64,000 bases of DNA from Deltaproteobacteria bacterium. Its GTDB lineage: Bacteria > Desulfobacterota > GWC2-55-46. Below the pieces are notes generated by a model, which was not told the DNA's origin, did no database searches, and was given only the letters and a program-made list of their open reading frames with translations. A program made the translations under genes and the position numbers. Below, in pieces: positions 1 to 9,422 of the stretch (positions are counted from its first letter, which is position 1; each line of letters starts with the position of its first letter). Location of the stretch: NCBI GenBank assembly GCA_016182655.1, contig JACPGB010000028.1:62001-126000 (forward strand), written 5' to 3'.

Positions 1-1
1 A

Positions 2-433
2 TGGAAAGGCGCTCCCCCGGACCCCAACAGCGAAGATACATTTCTTAAGACGAGACTCGACTGGAAAAAGGGAGAGACGGGCAGAGGCCGGATGCTCAGG
101 GAGTTCTACAGGGCCCTGATAGAGATCAGGAAGACCGCTCCGGCCCTTGCCGGAGCGTCATGGGACTCGGTCGAGGCCGCCTCCGAAAAAACGCTCCTCT
201 ATCTCCATAGGCGGAGCAATGACGCAAAAGCGCTCGCTGTCTTCAACTTCGGCAAAGAGGCCTCGACGGCAAGCATACCGCCTGTCTCCGGGAGGTGGCT
301 TCGCGCGATCGCTTCCTCCGACCCTCTGTGGGGAGGGACAAGCGAGGGGCTCATGACCCCGCCGTGGATAGACGGCCCCGGGGCCTTAATGCTCTCCCCC
401 GAGTCCTTCGTCCTTTACATAAAGGAGGGCTGA
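2..433 (+). CDS. treZ: Malto-oligosyltrehalose trehalohydrolase, C-terminal part (left edge of window)
   Basis: The frame is open from the window edge to TGA at 431-433, so only about the last 143 residues are present. They include an FLKTRLDW-type segment, an LREFYRALIEIRK helix and a small all-beta C-terminal domain ending in LSPESFVLYIKEG. This is the tail layout of GH13 trehalohydrolases, which release trehalose from maltooligosyl trehalose in the cytoplasm. The assignment leans on context: treY lies two genes downstream in the same overlapping operon. The catalytic domain is outside the window, so another GH13 enzyme such as a glycogen-debranching or branching enzyme cannot be excluded from this fragment alone. 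Its TGA overlaps the ATG of the next gene (TGATG), which suggests translational coupling. Confidence 0.75.
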   Translation, partial: WKGAPPDPNSEDTFLKTRLDWKKGETGRGRMLREFYRALIEIRKTAPALAGASWDSVEAASEKTLLYLHRRSNDAKALAVFNFGKEASTASIPPVSGRWLRAIASSDPLWGGTSEGLMTPPWIDGPGALMLSPESFVLYIKEG

Positions 434-2844
434 TGGACAAATACGTATGCATACACGGCCACTTCTACCAGCCGCCGAGGGAGAACCCGTGGCTCGAGGA
501 GATAGAACTGCAGGACTCGGCCTACCCGTATCACGACTGGAACGAGAGGATATCGGTCGAGTGCTACGGCCCGAACGCCAGGGCGCGCATATTGGGCGAG
601 GGGCTCGTCGTCATCGACATCATAAACAACTACTCGAAGATAAGCTTCAACTTCGGCCCGACACTCCTCTCAGACCTCGAAAAAAGGCGGCCCGACGTCT
701 ACAGGTCGGTCATAGAGGCCGACAGGCTGAGCATGGCAAACTTCTCGGGCCACGGCTCGGCCATCGCCCAGGTCTATAACCACATGATAATGCCGCTCGC
801 GAACAAAAGGGACAAGGAGACGCAGGTCCGCTGGGGGATAGAGGACTTCAGAAAAAGGTTCGGAAGGGACCCCGAGGGCATGTGGCTCCCCGAGACGGCC
901 GTGGACCCCGAGACACTCGACATACTCGTCTCTCACGGAATAAAATTCACGGTGCTCGCTCCCAGGCAGGCGAAGAGGACGAAGAAGCCCGCCAAGGGCG
1001 CGCGGTGGAAGGAGTCCGAGGTCGACACGCGCCTCCCCTACCTCGTGGAGCTCCCGTCGGGCAAGAACATCGCGGTATTCTTCTACGACGGAGAGATCGC
1101 CCACGAGGTGAGCTTCGGCGGGCTCCTCTATAACGGCGAGGCGTTCGCGAGGCGCATGACCTCCCCTGCCCATCAGGACGGGACGCCCTACTGCGTCTCC
1201 ATAGCCACCGACGGAGAGACCTTCGGCCATCACCACAAGTACGGGGAGATGGCGCTCGCCTACTGCCTCCACTCGATCGAATCGAACAAGCTCGCCAGTC
1301 TCACGAACTTCGGAGCGTTCCTGGAGAAACATCCGCCTGAGCACCTCGCCGAGGTCCACGAGAACTCGTCATGGAGCTGCGCCCACGGCGTGGAGAGGTG
1401 GAGGGACGACTGCGGCTGCAACTCCGGGACGCGCGGCGGCTGGAACCAGCAATGGAGGAAGCCGCTCAGGGAGGCGCTCGACTGGCTACGTGACTCGCTC
1501 TCTCCTGTTTACGAGGAGGAGGGGGCGAAGTACCTGAAAGACCCGTGGGGAGCGAGAGACGCGTACATCGGCGTCATCCTCGACAGGTCGAGGGAGAGCG
1601 TTGACGCATTTTTCGGCTCCCACGCCTCCCGGGAGCTTTCGGAGCCCGAGAGGATAGAGGCGATAAAGCTCCTCGAGATGCAGAGGAACGCGCTCCTCAT
1701 GTACACGAGTTGCGGCTGGTTCTTCGACGAGGTCTCGGGGATAGAGACCGTGCAGGTCATGCAGTACGCCGCGCGCGCCATACAGCTCGCCGAGGAGGCC
1801 AGGGGGGTCGCGCTCGAAAATGAATTCATGAAGAGGCTCGAATCCGCGCCATCGAACGTCTACGCCAACGGTAGATCGGCCTACGAGATGTTCGCCGCGA
1901 ACGCGCGCATCGATCTTGAGCGGGTCGGGATGCACTACGCCATATCTTCCCTATTCGACGAATACGGCAAGAGCGCGCCCATCTACTGCTACGACACGGA
2001 GAGCGACATATACGAGAAATACGAAGCGGGGAAACTGAAACTCGCCATGGGGATAACGGGGGTCAGGTCAAGGGTGACGAACGAGTCCGCCCGTTTCTTC
2101 TACTCGGTCCTGCATCTCGGCGATAACAGCGTAAACGGGGGCATAAGCCCTTTCGCCGGGATAAGCCTCTTTAACGCCATGAAGCTGCAGATGACCGGGG
2201 CCTTCGAGAAAAGGGACATCCCCGAGATCATAAGACTCATGGACAAGTACTTCGGCACGAACTCGTACTCGCTCCGGCACCTCTTCAGGGACGAGCAGAG
2301 GAAGATAATAGACCAGATACTCTCGCAGACATACGGGGAGATCGAAGCCTCCTACAGGCACATCTTCGACGACAACTACAACATGATGGAGTTCCTGAGG
2401 CAACTCAACATCCCGCTCCCCGAGCCGCTCTCGGTAACCGCCTCGTTCACGATAAACACGGACCTTAAGCGCTCGCTTACCGACGGAGTCGACATAGAGA
2501 AGGTCAAGGCGCTCATAAGGAAGGCCGCGGGGCTCTCCGTAAGGATAGACTCGGAGATGGCGGCGTTCAAGGCCGGTCGCTTCGTGAACGCCTCGATGGA
2601 GAGGCTCTCCTCGTCCACGGAAGACATCCCGCTCATGGAGACCACGAGGGACCTTCTGGAGATACTGCGTCCGATGGACCTGCCTATGGACCTGCTTTCG
2701 GCCCAGGACGCGTATTTCAGGATAGGCAAAGGCTGCGCGCCGGCGATGAAGGAGCGGTCCGCCAAGGGAGACGATGCGGCGTCCAAGTGGCTCGCTGTAT
2801 TCAACGAGCTCGGGGATAAGCTCCGCGTCAAGGTCCGGATATGA
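433..2844 (+). CDS. Glycoside hydrolase family 57 protein with DUF3536 (alpha-amylase/glucanotransferase type)
   Basis: An 803-residue cytoplasmic enzyme with no signal peptide. It starts with HGHFYQPPRENPW, the opening of the GH57 (beta/alpha)7 barrel. WLPETAVD carries the expected nucleophile Glu near residue 154, and ATDGETFGHHH carries the expected acid/base Asp near 260. The C-terminal half, rich in helices, matches the long DUF3536 extension found on this subfamily. GH57 enzymes act on alpha-1,4 or alpha-1,6 glucans. The exact reaction here (amylase, branching or 4-alpha-glucanotransferase) is not decided by the sequence. The open frame extends upstream into treZ, but the start at 433 overlaps the treZ stop and fits the family N-terminus. 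Lying between treZ and treY, it probably trims or remodels the maltodextrins they use. Confidence 0.88.
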   Translation: MDKYVCIHGHFYQPPRENPWLEEIELQDSAYPYHDWNERISVECYGPNARARILGEGLVVIDIINNYSKISFNFGPTLLSDLEKRRPDVYRSVIEADRLSMANFSGHGSAIAQVYNHMIMPLANKRDKETQVRWGIEDFRKRFGRDPEGMWLPETAVDPETLDILVSHGIKFTVLAPRQAKRTKKPAKGARWKESEVDTRLPYLVELPSGKNIAVFFYDGEIAHEVSFGGLLYNGEAFARRMTSPAHQDGTPYCVSIATDGETFGHHHKYGEMALAYCLHSIESNKLASLTNFGAFLEKHPPEHLAEVHENSSWSCAHGVERWRDDCGCNSGTRGGWNQQWRKPLREALDWLRDSLSPVYEEEGAKYLKDPWGARDAYIGVILDRSRESVDAFFGSHASRELSEPERIEAIKLLEMQRNALLMYTSCGWFFDEVSGIETVQVMQYAARAIQLAEEARGVALENEFMKRLESAPSNVYANGRSAYEMFAANARIDLERVGMHYAISSLFDEYGKSAPIYCYDTESDIYEKYEAGKLKLAMGITGVRSRVTNESARFFYSVLHLGDNSVNGGISPFAGISLFNAMKLQMTGAFEKRDIPEIIRLMDKYFGTNSYSLRHLFRDEQRKIIDQILSQTYGEIEASYRHIFDDNYNMMEFLRQLNIPLPEPLSVTASFTINTDLKRSLTDGVDIEKVKALIRKAAGLSVRIDSEMAAFKAGRFVNASMERLSSSTEDIPLMETTRDLLEILRPMDLPMDLLSAQDAYFRIGKGCAPAMKERSAKGDDAASKWLAVFNELGDKLRVKVRI

Positions 2845-5615
2845 GGGTCCCCTCGTCCACGTACAGGCTCCAGTTCAACCCGTCCTTCAGGTTCGCCGAC
2901 GCCGCCCGCGTCCTCGGGTATCTTTCGGACCTCGGCATCTCCGACATATACGCCTCCCCCATACTTAAGCCGCGTAGCGGCTCCACGCACGGTTACGACG
3001 TCGTAGACCCGGGAGAGATCAACCCGGAGCTCGGGACCAACGAGGAGCTGAGGGCGCTGCTGGAGGCCGTAAAATCCCTCGGCATGGGCTGGCTCCAGGA
3101 CGTCGTCTCGAACCACATGGCATACGACGGCGCGAATCAGATGCTCATGGACGTCCTCGAGAAGGGCAGGGAGTCGCGCTACTTCAATTTTTTCGACATC
3201 GAATGGGACCACCCCTACGAGGGGATAGAGGAGCGGGTGCTGGCCCCGTTCATGGGGAGGATCTACGGGGAGGCGCTCGAAGCCGGGGAGATAAGGCTCG
3301 TCTATGAAAACGACACCTTCTCCGTCGGATATTTCGGCTTTCTATTTCCCCTTAAGATCTCGTCCTACGCGACCATACTCACGCACGACCTCAAAAGGCT
3401 CAAGCGGCGGCTCGGGCGCGGCCACCCGGACCTCATAAAGCTCCTCGGGGTCATCTACGTGATAAAGAACCTCCAGGGCGCGGCCGAGTTCGGGGAGGTA
3501 GACGACCAGGTCGCGTTCGTCAAAAGCATGCTCAAGGACCTCCACGACGGGAGCGCAGGGATAAAGACTTACATAGACGAGAACATAGCCGTGTTCAACG
3601 GGAGGGCAGGCGACGCGGAGAGCTTCATCCCCATGGACAGGCTCCTCTCCGAGCAGTCCTTCAAGCTCTCGTTCTGGAAGGTCGCGGCAGAGGAGATAAA
3701 CTACAGGCGTTTTTTCAACATCAACGAGCTTATCACGCTGAAGGCCGAGGACGAGACCGTCTTCAGCCACACTCACGCGCTCGTCTTCCGGCTCGTGGAC
3801 TCCGGGGTGACGGGGCTACGCATAGACCACATCGACGGCCTCTACGACCCGCTCAGATATTTGAACAGGATACGGGAACGGAAGGACGGGATATACCTCG
3901 TCGTCGAAAAAATACTCGCGAGCTCCGAAGCGCTCCCCGAGTGGCCCGTGGAGGGGACGACGGGGTACGACTTCATGAACAAGGTGAACGGGATATTCGC
4001 GGACTCATCGAAGGAGGCGCGCATAACGCGCGCCTATGTAAACTTCACGGGAATGAAGACCCCGTACCGCGAGCTCTTCTACGAGAAGAAAAGGCTCATA
4101 ACCGAGATGGACATGACGAGCGACGTCTCCAACCTCGCCCAGCTCCTCAAACACACGCTCAAGGACGACAGGTACGGCTCGGACATGACCCTCTCGGGGC
4201 TCAAAAAGGCGATAGCCGAGGTCATGTCGCACTTCCCGGTCTACAGGACGTACATAAGCTCTCCGTCCGTCTCGGGCAACGATTGCGCGCGCATAAGGGA
4301 GGCGGTGGAGAAGGCCGCGAGAAAGACGCCTGCGCTCTTGAACGAAATACGGTTCCTTGAAAAGGTATTATTGCTGGACTTCAGGGACTACCTTACGGCC
4401 GAGGACCGGAAAGGGTGGCTAAGGTTCGTCATGAGGTTCCAGCAGTTCACCGGGCCGCTAACGGCCAAGGGGTTCGAGGACACGCTCCACTATGTATATA
4501 ACAGGCTTCTCTCCTTGAACGAGGTCGGGGGCGACCCCGGGAGGTTAGGCCACCCTCCCGAAGCCCTTCACCTATTTCTCAAGGAACGCGCCGCCTCGTT
4601 CCCTCACTCGATGAACGCCACTTCCACGCACGATTCAAAGAGGGGCGAGGACGCCAGAGCCCGCATAAACGTCATCTCCGAGCTCGCCGAGGATTGGGAG
4701 GCGCGTATAAAGAGGTGGTCTAACCTTTTGAAGAGGCACAAACGGAACGTCGGCGGCATTTACATACCGGACAGGAACGACGAATACTTCCTATACCAGA
4801 CCCTCGTCGGGTCTCTGCCGTTCGAGGGGATCGACGGGGTGTTCACGGAGAGGGTAAAGGCCTATATCGTCAAGGCGGTGCGCGAGGCGAAGAGGCACAC
4901 GGCGTGGTTGAAACCGGACGCCGAATACGAGGAGGCCTTTCTCTCTTTCATAGACGGCGCGCTCGATTCCACAAGGGAAAACGCGTTCCTCGAGGACTTC
5001 CTCCAGTTCCAGAGAAAGGCCGCGTTCTTTGGCGTCTTCAACTCCCTTTCGCAGACACTGATAAAGCTCGCCTCCCCGGGCGTGGCGGACTTCTATCAGG
5101 GCGCCGAGCTATGGGACTTGAACCTCGTCGACCCGGACAACAGGAGGCCGGTCGACTTCGGGAAAAGGAGAGAGAAGCTCGAATGGATAAAAGGGCGCGA
5201 GCAGGACGGGCTTAAAGCCCTCGCGGAGGAGCTGCTGGCCTCATATCACGACGGCTCCATAAAACTCTTCGTCATATACCGGTCGCTCGCGGCGAGGCAT
5301 AAACACGCCGCGCTCTTCGACCACGGCTCGTACGCGCCCGTCGAGACAAAGGGGCAGAGGGCGAGGCACATATTTTCGTTCGCGCGGGAAAAAGACGGGG
5401 CTGTGGCAACCGTCATAGCGGCAAGGCTCCCGGCGTCGCTTGTAAAAGAAGGAGTCATGCCCGTGGGCGAAGGGGTCTGGATGGATACGGAAGTCATGAT
5501 GCCTGAAGAGGCTTCGTGGAGGGACGCGCTTACCGGGGAAACGATATCCGGGAGGGTCTTGAAGGCCGCCTCCGTCCTCTCGACCCTCCCTGTCGCGCTC
5601 CTTATAAAAGAGTGA
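2841..5615 (+). CDS. treY: Maltooligosyl trehalose synthase
   Basis: A 924-residue GH13 intramolecular transglycosylase. It converts the reducing end of a maltooligosaccharide from alpha-1,4 to alpha,alpha-1,1, making maltooligosyl trehalose for TreZ. The N-terminus STYRLQFNPSFRF followed by YLSDLGISDIYASP is typical of TreY. GLRIDHIDGLYDP holds the likely catalytic Asp (about residue 329), VVEKIL the acid/base Glu, and ATSTHDSKRGED the third conserved acidic site. LVDPDNRRPVDF near the C-terminus is another TreY hallmark. Length is normal for the family. The ATG overlaps the stop of the GH57 gene (ATGA), so the three genes are translationally linked. Trehalose made this way usually serves as an osmoprotectant or storage sugar. 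Confidence 0.95.
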   Translation: MRVPSSTYRLQFNPSFRFADAARVLGYLSDLGISDIYASPILKPRSGSTHGYDVVDPGEINPELGTNEELRALLEAVKSLGMGWLQDVVSNHMAYDGANQMLMDVLEKGRESRYFNFFDIEWDHPYEGIEERVLAPFMGRIYGEALEAGEIRLVYENDTFSVGYFGFLFPLKISSYATILTHDLKRLKRRLGRGHPDLIKLLGVIYVIKNLQGAAEFGEVDDQVAFVKSMLKDLHDGSAGIKTYIDENIAVFNGRAGDAESFIPMDRLLSEQSFKLSFWKVAAEEINYRRFFNINELITLKAEDETVFSHTHALVFRLVDSGVTGLRIDHIDGLYDPLRYLNRIRERKDGIYLVVEKILASSEALPEWPVEGTTGYDFMNKVNGIFADSSKEARITRAYVNFTGMKTPYRELFYEKKRLITEMDMTSDVSNLAQLLKHTLKDDRYGSDMTLSGLKKAIAEVMSHFPVYRTYISSPSVSGNDCARIREAVEKAARKTPALLNEIRFLEKVLLLDFRDYLTAEDRKGWLRFVMRFQQFTGPLTAKGFEDTLHYVYNRLLSLNEVGGDPGRLGHPPEALHLFLKERAASFPHSMNATSTHDSKRGEDARARINVISELAEDWEARIKRWSNLLKRHKRNVGGIYIPDRNDEYFLYQTLVGSLPFEGIDGVFTERVKAYIVKAVREAKRHTAWLKPDAEYEEAFLSFIDGALDSTRENAFLEDFLQFQRKAAFFGVFNSLSQTLIKLASPGVADFYQGAELWDLNLVDPDNRRPVDFGKRREKLEWIKGREQDGLKALAEELLASYHDGSIKLFVIYRSLAARHKHAALFDHGSYAPVETKGQRARHIFSFAREKDGAVATVIAARLPASLVKEGVMPVGEGVWMDTEVMMPEEASWRDALTGETISGRVLKAASVLSTLPVALLIKE

Positions 5616-5623
5616 GCGGATAT

Positions 5624-6136
5624 TTACTTCGTTGAGACGGCCTTGAGTATGCCGTTCAATATGGCCGATGGTGTCGGCGGACAGCCCCGTATCCAGGCGT
5701 CGACCGGCACGACGGAGTCTATCCCGCCAAGGGATGCGTAGCTCTTGCCGAATATGCCGCCGTCGACTGAACAGTCTCCGAGTCCTACGACGAGCTTCGG
5801 CGTCGGCATGGCGTCGTATGTGCGCCTTAGCGCTATCTCCATGTTGCGCGATACCGGGCCGGTCACAAGCAGCATGTCCGCGAACCTCGGCGATGCGGTA
5901 AAGTGTATGCCGAAGCGCTCGCTGTCATAGAACGGGTTGTTGACTGCCTGGAGCTCGAGTTCGCACGCGTTACACGAGCCGGAATCCACGAACCTTATGG
6001 TAAGGGACTTTCCGAAACGCTTCCTTACCTCCTCTTCGAGCCTCCGGCCCGAGAGCTCGACCTCGTGAGCCTCGGCAGGAGGCAGTTCCTCTGTCACAAC
6101 GCCTGTCCTGAATATCTGGTGGAGTATGCGTAGCAT
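5624..6136 (-). CDS. hyfI: NuoB/HyfI-type Fe-S small subunit of an Ehr-like membrane complex
   Basis: A 170-residue subunit related to NuoB and to the small subunit of group 4 [NiFe] hydrogenases. It keeps the proximal [4Fe-4S] ligands: CNAC in GSCNACELE, the Cys of GLGDCSVDGG and the Cys of IRGCPPTP. The start at 6136 (MLRILHQIF) has GGAG five bases upstream. The same frame stays open to 6352, but those extra codons translate a palindromic repeat and are rejected. It is the last gene of the complex, about 250 bp beyond the large-subunit gene because a repeat element lies between them. Its stop faces treY only 8 bp away. It probably passes electrons at the cytoplasmic face of the membrane. 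Confidence 0.88.
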   Translation of the reverse strand: MLRILHQIFRTGVVTEELPPAEAHEVELSGRRLEEEVRKRFGKSLTIRFVDSGSCNACELELQAVNNPFYDSERFGIHFTASPRFADMLLVTGPVSRNMEIALRRTYDAMPTPKLVVGLGDCSVDGGIFGKSYASLGGIDSVVPVDAWIRGCPPTPSAILNGILKAVSTK

Positions 6137-6171
6137 TTTATCTCCGAAAAAAACGAAACTCTTTGCGGGTC

Positions 6172-6389
6172 CAGGTTTGTAACCTGAATCCATTATTCTG
6201 TCGGGCTTCACTTCGTTCAGCCCAACATAATACGCTCTCTGTTGATCTACTGCGTTAACATACAGAGCGTCAGAACACAGCAGACCAAGGCGCGACGAAG
6301 GCCCAAGGGAGGCGTACTTTTGGGTACGCCGCAGTGAAGGGCCGAGGAGCAACGCAGGTATGCGAAGTTATGGCGCTCTGTGATCACAG
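6172..6389. repeat. Palindrome-rich intergenic element inside the hyf-like operon
   Basis: Several inverted repeats are packed into about 220 bp: CAGGTT-TGT-AACCTG (6172-6186); GGGCT and AGCCC (6203-6223), of the interspersed GGGCT(N)AGCCCAAC type seen in many bacterial genomes; and a long imperfect dyad from CAGAGCG (6263-6269) to CGCTCTG (6374-6380). The dyad centres on GGCGTAC-TTTTGG-GTACGCC (6311-6330). A CTGTGATCACAG palindrome (6378-6389) ends it and runs into the 3' end of the large-subunit gene. No transposase or good coding frame is present. It behaves like a small non-autonomous dispersed element. Confidence 0.7.
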
Positions 6390-7940
6390 GTCGTGCCCGG
6401 AATACGACTGATTAAAGCTCTTATTGCATAGCGGAAAATCCGGGACGATGTTGCCTTTTATAGCCTGCTCGATCGAAAGCCAGCATACGCTCGAGGGGTC
6501 CCTTATCGCGCACCTCTCTATTGAACCGTTCTCGCCGAAGCGGACCCAGTAGACTATCTCGCCCCTCCAGCCCTCGACGGTCGCGAACCCGGCCGCGCCG
6601 GACGGGGGCGCGGGGCAGTCGGTTTTGATCATCCCCTCGGGCATGGTGTCGAGGATGGCGTTCACGAGCCTCATTGAATCCCTCACCTCTTCTATCCTCA
6701 CCCAGGCCCTCGCGTGGACATCGCCCGAGGTCAGGACCGTAAGCTTCGGGACGAGCATGTCATACGGAGGAAATATCTCCTGCACGCGGGCGTCCAGCCT
6801 CTGCCCGCTGGCTCTCCCGACTATGCCGACAGCGCCTATCTCCTTGGCGGTCTCGGGCTTGAGTATCCCGGTGGAATACAACCTGTCTTCGAGCGACGGG
6901 TTGTCCTCATAGATGCGGATGAGCCGCTCGAACTCGGAAGCGATGGCGTCCAGTTCCTTCCGGATAAGCGCCGCATGTGCGGCGTTGACGTCGTGCGTTA
7001 CGCCGCCGGGTACGACCCTGTCCATTGCGAGCCTGTGTCCGAAGACATCTCTCGTGGCCCTTAAGACCCTCTCGCGAAGTATCGCGCACTGGTAGAGCAT
7101 GAAAGTAAAGGCGGTGTCGTTGCATATCGCGCCTATGTCGCCAAGGTGATTGGCTATCCGCTCAAGCTCAAGGAGGAGGGCTCTGATCCAGTGCGCTCGC
7201 TTCGGGACCGCGCACGCGGAGGCGGCCTCTACCGCGCGGCAGTACGCGAGCGCGTGTGCGATTGTCGTATCCCCCGAGACCCGCCCGGCGAGCCGTGCCG
7301 CGCCCGCATAATCCATCTCCTCGAACCTCTTCTCTATCCCTTTGTGGACATATCCGAACCTCGTCTCGAGGTTGATTATGTCCTCGCCCACGGCCTGGAA
7401 CCTGAAGTGGCCTGGCTCGATGATGCCTGCGTGCACCGGGCCGACGGCTATCTCGAATATACCCTCGCCCTCGGCCCTGAACCAGCCGTACTCGCCTTCG
7501 ACCCTCGGAAGGCTTTTTCCCGCGTCGAAGTCCTTCCTTAGAGGATAGGCGTCCGCGGGCCAGTCCTCGTGCTTTATCCATGGGCGCGGGTCCGGGTGCC
7601 CGACAGGGGTAAGCCCCATAAGACTCTGTATCTGTCTTTCAAAGCGGTAGGACGCGGTGAATTTTTTCGTAAGCGTCGGGAAGGTCGGGTCGGCTTCGGG
7701 GACCTCGATCTTTACGAGTATATACTCCTGCCCCTTATTGTACGCGGAGTATACGCCAAACGAGCGCGCGGCTGCCCGCTCGTCGACGGCCCACTCGGCG
7801 ATCAACCTCCATCCCTCGGCCTTCAAGACCTTTGCCGTGGAGGCGAACTCGGCGCGCGGGACGACGACGCCCCTTATCCCTTTCTGGGTGTCGTCCGGAG
7901 CGCCGGTCGCAAGCGGTATCTTCATCTCTTTATCGCTCAT
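6384..7940 (-). CDS. NuoCD/HyfG-like large subunit lacking [NiFe] ligands (Ehr-type)
   Basis: A 518-residue fusion of a NuoC-like domain (about 1-160) and a NuoD/hydrogenase-large-subunit-like domain (about 170-518), as in HycE/HyfG. Where group 4 hydrogenases carry the first CxxC pair (RVCGIC), this protein reads RVSGDTTIAHA around residue 222. The C-terminal CxxC region reads IRDPSSVCWLS near 481-489. Both nickel-binding pairs are therefore gone and no active [NiFe] centre is expected. This fits the energy-converting hydrogenase-related (Ehr) class and complex I NuoD, where the fold serves quinone or membrane coupling. The start ATG overlaps the stop of the upstream antiporter-like gene (ATGA). 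Confidence 0.87.
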   Translation of the reverse strand: MSDKEMKIPLATGAPDDTQKGIRGVVVPRAEFASTAKVLKAEGWRLIAEWAVDERAAARSFGVYSAYNKGQEYILVKIEVPEADPTFPTLTKKFTASYRFERQIQSLMGLTPVGHPDPRPWIKHEDWPADAYPLRKDFDAGKSLPRVEGEYGWFRAEGEGIFEIAVGPVHAGIIEPGHFRFQAVGEDIINLETRFGYVHKGIEKRFEEMDYAGAARLAGRVSGDTTIAHALAYCRAVEAASACAVPKRAHWIRALLLELERIANHLGDIGAICNDTAFTFMLYQCAILRERVLRATRDVFGHRLAMDRVVPGGVTHDVNAAHAALIRKELDAIASEFERLIRIYEDNPSLEDRLYSTGILKPETAKEIGAVGIVGRASGQRLDARVQEIFPPYDMLVPKLTVLTSGDVHARAWVRIEEVRDSMRLVNAILDTMPEGMIKTDCPAPPSGAAGFATVEGWRGEIVYWVRFGENGSIERCAIRDPSSVCWLSIEQAIKGNIVPDFPLCNKSFNQSYSGHDL

Positions 7941-9388
7941 TTCACAAGGAGCCTTGCGGCGGCGTGGAACCAGTCGCTTAAAAATACCGGTAGATAGAGC
8001 CCGAGTATAAGCATGATGACCATGTGGACGTAGACCGGCGTGTGCGCCGCGCGGATCTTGACCTGGTAATCGGGCGCGGCGCCGAAGACCATGGGTATCA
8101 CTTTTCTGAAGAGCCCGGCGAAGGCTATGGCGAGCCCTACGAGAAAGAATATCGCGAATACTGGCGCGTCCTTCATCGCGGCGGTCAGTATCAGGAACTC
8201 GCTCGTGAAGACCCCGAAGGGCGGCATGCCGACTATGGCCATCACCCCCAGCATGAGCCCCCAGCCTACGAGCGGGTTACCCTTCACAAGGCCCCTGATC
8301 AGGGACATCTCCTGCGTCGAATGCATCTGCGAGGCGTTGCCCACGGTAAAGAATATCGAGGATTTGGTAAGCGAATGGACGAGCATGTGGAGTAGCGCGC
8401 CGAAGGTCGCCACGGGCCCGCCGAGCCCGAAAGCGAACGTGGCTATGCCCATGTGCTCGATGGATGAGTACGCGAACATCCTCTTTACGTCCTTTTGCCT
8501 GAGGAGCGAGAAGGCGGCGACGAGTATCGAAATAGTCCCGAAGACCATCATGATGTACCCGGCCTTGTGGCTCCCGGTCGCGCCGTCTACAAGGACCTTG
8601 CACCGCACAAGCGCGTAGAGGGCGACGTTTAAAAGAAGGCCGGAGAGCACGGCGGAAATGGGTGTCGGGCCTTCGCTGTGCGCGTCAGGCAACCAGTTGT
8701 GGAGCGGCACGAGGCCGACCTTTGTGCCGTAGCCGACCATGAAGAAGACGAACGCGAGAGATAACACCGTCGGCTCGAGCTTGTCCGCCGACTGGCTTAA
8801 ATTTGTCCAGAGGAGCGCGGCAGAGCCCTCGCCGAAGACCCTCTCGGCGGCAAAGTAGAGGAGGACCGTGCCGAAAAGCGCCTGCGCGATGCCCACGCCG
8901 CAGAGGATAAAGTACTTCCACGCCGCCTCAACGGCCGAAGGCGTCCTGTAGAGCGAGACGAGGAGCACTGTCGACAATGTAGCCAATTCCATCGATATCC
9001 AGAGTATGCCTACGTTGTTCGTAAGGAGCGCAAGGAGCATGGCGAAGATGAAGAGCTGGAACATCGCGTGGTAGAAGCGCATCCCGGCCCTGCCGACTCT
9101 CCCCTTCTCGCGCTCGTGCCTCATGTAGCGCCTTGAGAAGACCGCCGTGGTCATCGAGACGAACGCGGTCAGGACCGAAAGATAGACGTTGAAGGCGTCG
9201 ACGAAGAAGTAGCCGGAGGCCGTTATCATCGGGCCGCCGGTGTAGACTTCGAGCGCGAGAAAGATCGAGGCTACGAAGGTGGCGGCCGAGCCGAGGATGT
9301 TTATCTCGGGCGCGATCTTCCTGTCGCCGACAAAGGCGAGTATGACGGCGGCAATGAGGGACGCGCCGAGTACCACGAGGAGTGTCAT
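7937..9388 (-). CDS. hyfF: HyfF-like proton-translocating antiporter subunit (NuoN/M family)
   Basis: A 483-residue multi-pass inner-membrane protein of the Mrp/complex I antiporter family. It carries the conserved MELATLSTVLLV segment and GLVPLHNWLPDAHSEGPTP, the motif around the trans-membrane lysine and proline-broken helices of NuoL/M/N. Its best match by order and motif is hydrogenase-4 component F. In group 4 and Ehr complexes such subunits are thought to move H+ or Na+ in response to redox chemistry. It overlaps the large-subunit gene by 4 bp. A 34-bp gap separates it from hyfE. Confidence 0.9.
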   Translation of the reverse strand: MTLLVVLGASLIAAVILAFVGDRKIAPEINILGSAATFVASIFLALEVYTGGPMITASGYFFVDAFNVYLSVLTAFVSMTTAVFSRRYMRHEREKGRVGRAGMRFYHAMFQLFIFAMLLALLTNNVGILWISMELATLSTVLLVSLYRTPSAVEAAWKYFILCGVGIAQALFGTVLLYFAAERVFGEGSAALLWTNLSQSADKLEPTVLSLAFVFFMVGYGTKVGLVPLHNWLPDAHSEGPTPISAVLSGLLLNVALYALVRCKVLVDGATGSHKAGYIMMVFGTISILVAAFSLLRQKDVKRMFAYSSIEHMGIATFAFGLGGPVATFGALLHMLVHSLTKSSIFFTVGNASQMHSTQEMSLIRGLVKGNPLVGWGLMLGVMAIVGMPPFGVFTSEFLILTAAMKDAPVFAIFFLVGLAIAFAGLFRKVIPMVFGAAPDYQVKIRAAHTPVYVHMVIMLILGLYLPVFLSDWFHAAARLLVK

Positions 9389-9422
9389 ATCCCCGCCCCC
9401 CTGTTATTTATCAAAAAAAACT

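Noticed and set aside
6137-6352. N-terminal extension of the NuoB-like subunit
   Set aside because: The extension translates a palindromic repeat; the start at 6136 has a good GGAG site and matches the family N-terminus.
6384-7940. Functional [NiFe] hydrogenase large subunit
   Set aside because: Both CxxC nickel-binding pairs are absent, and no maturation genes are present.
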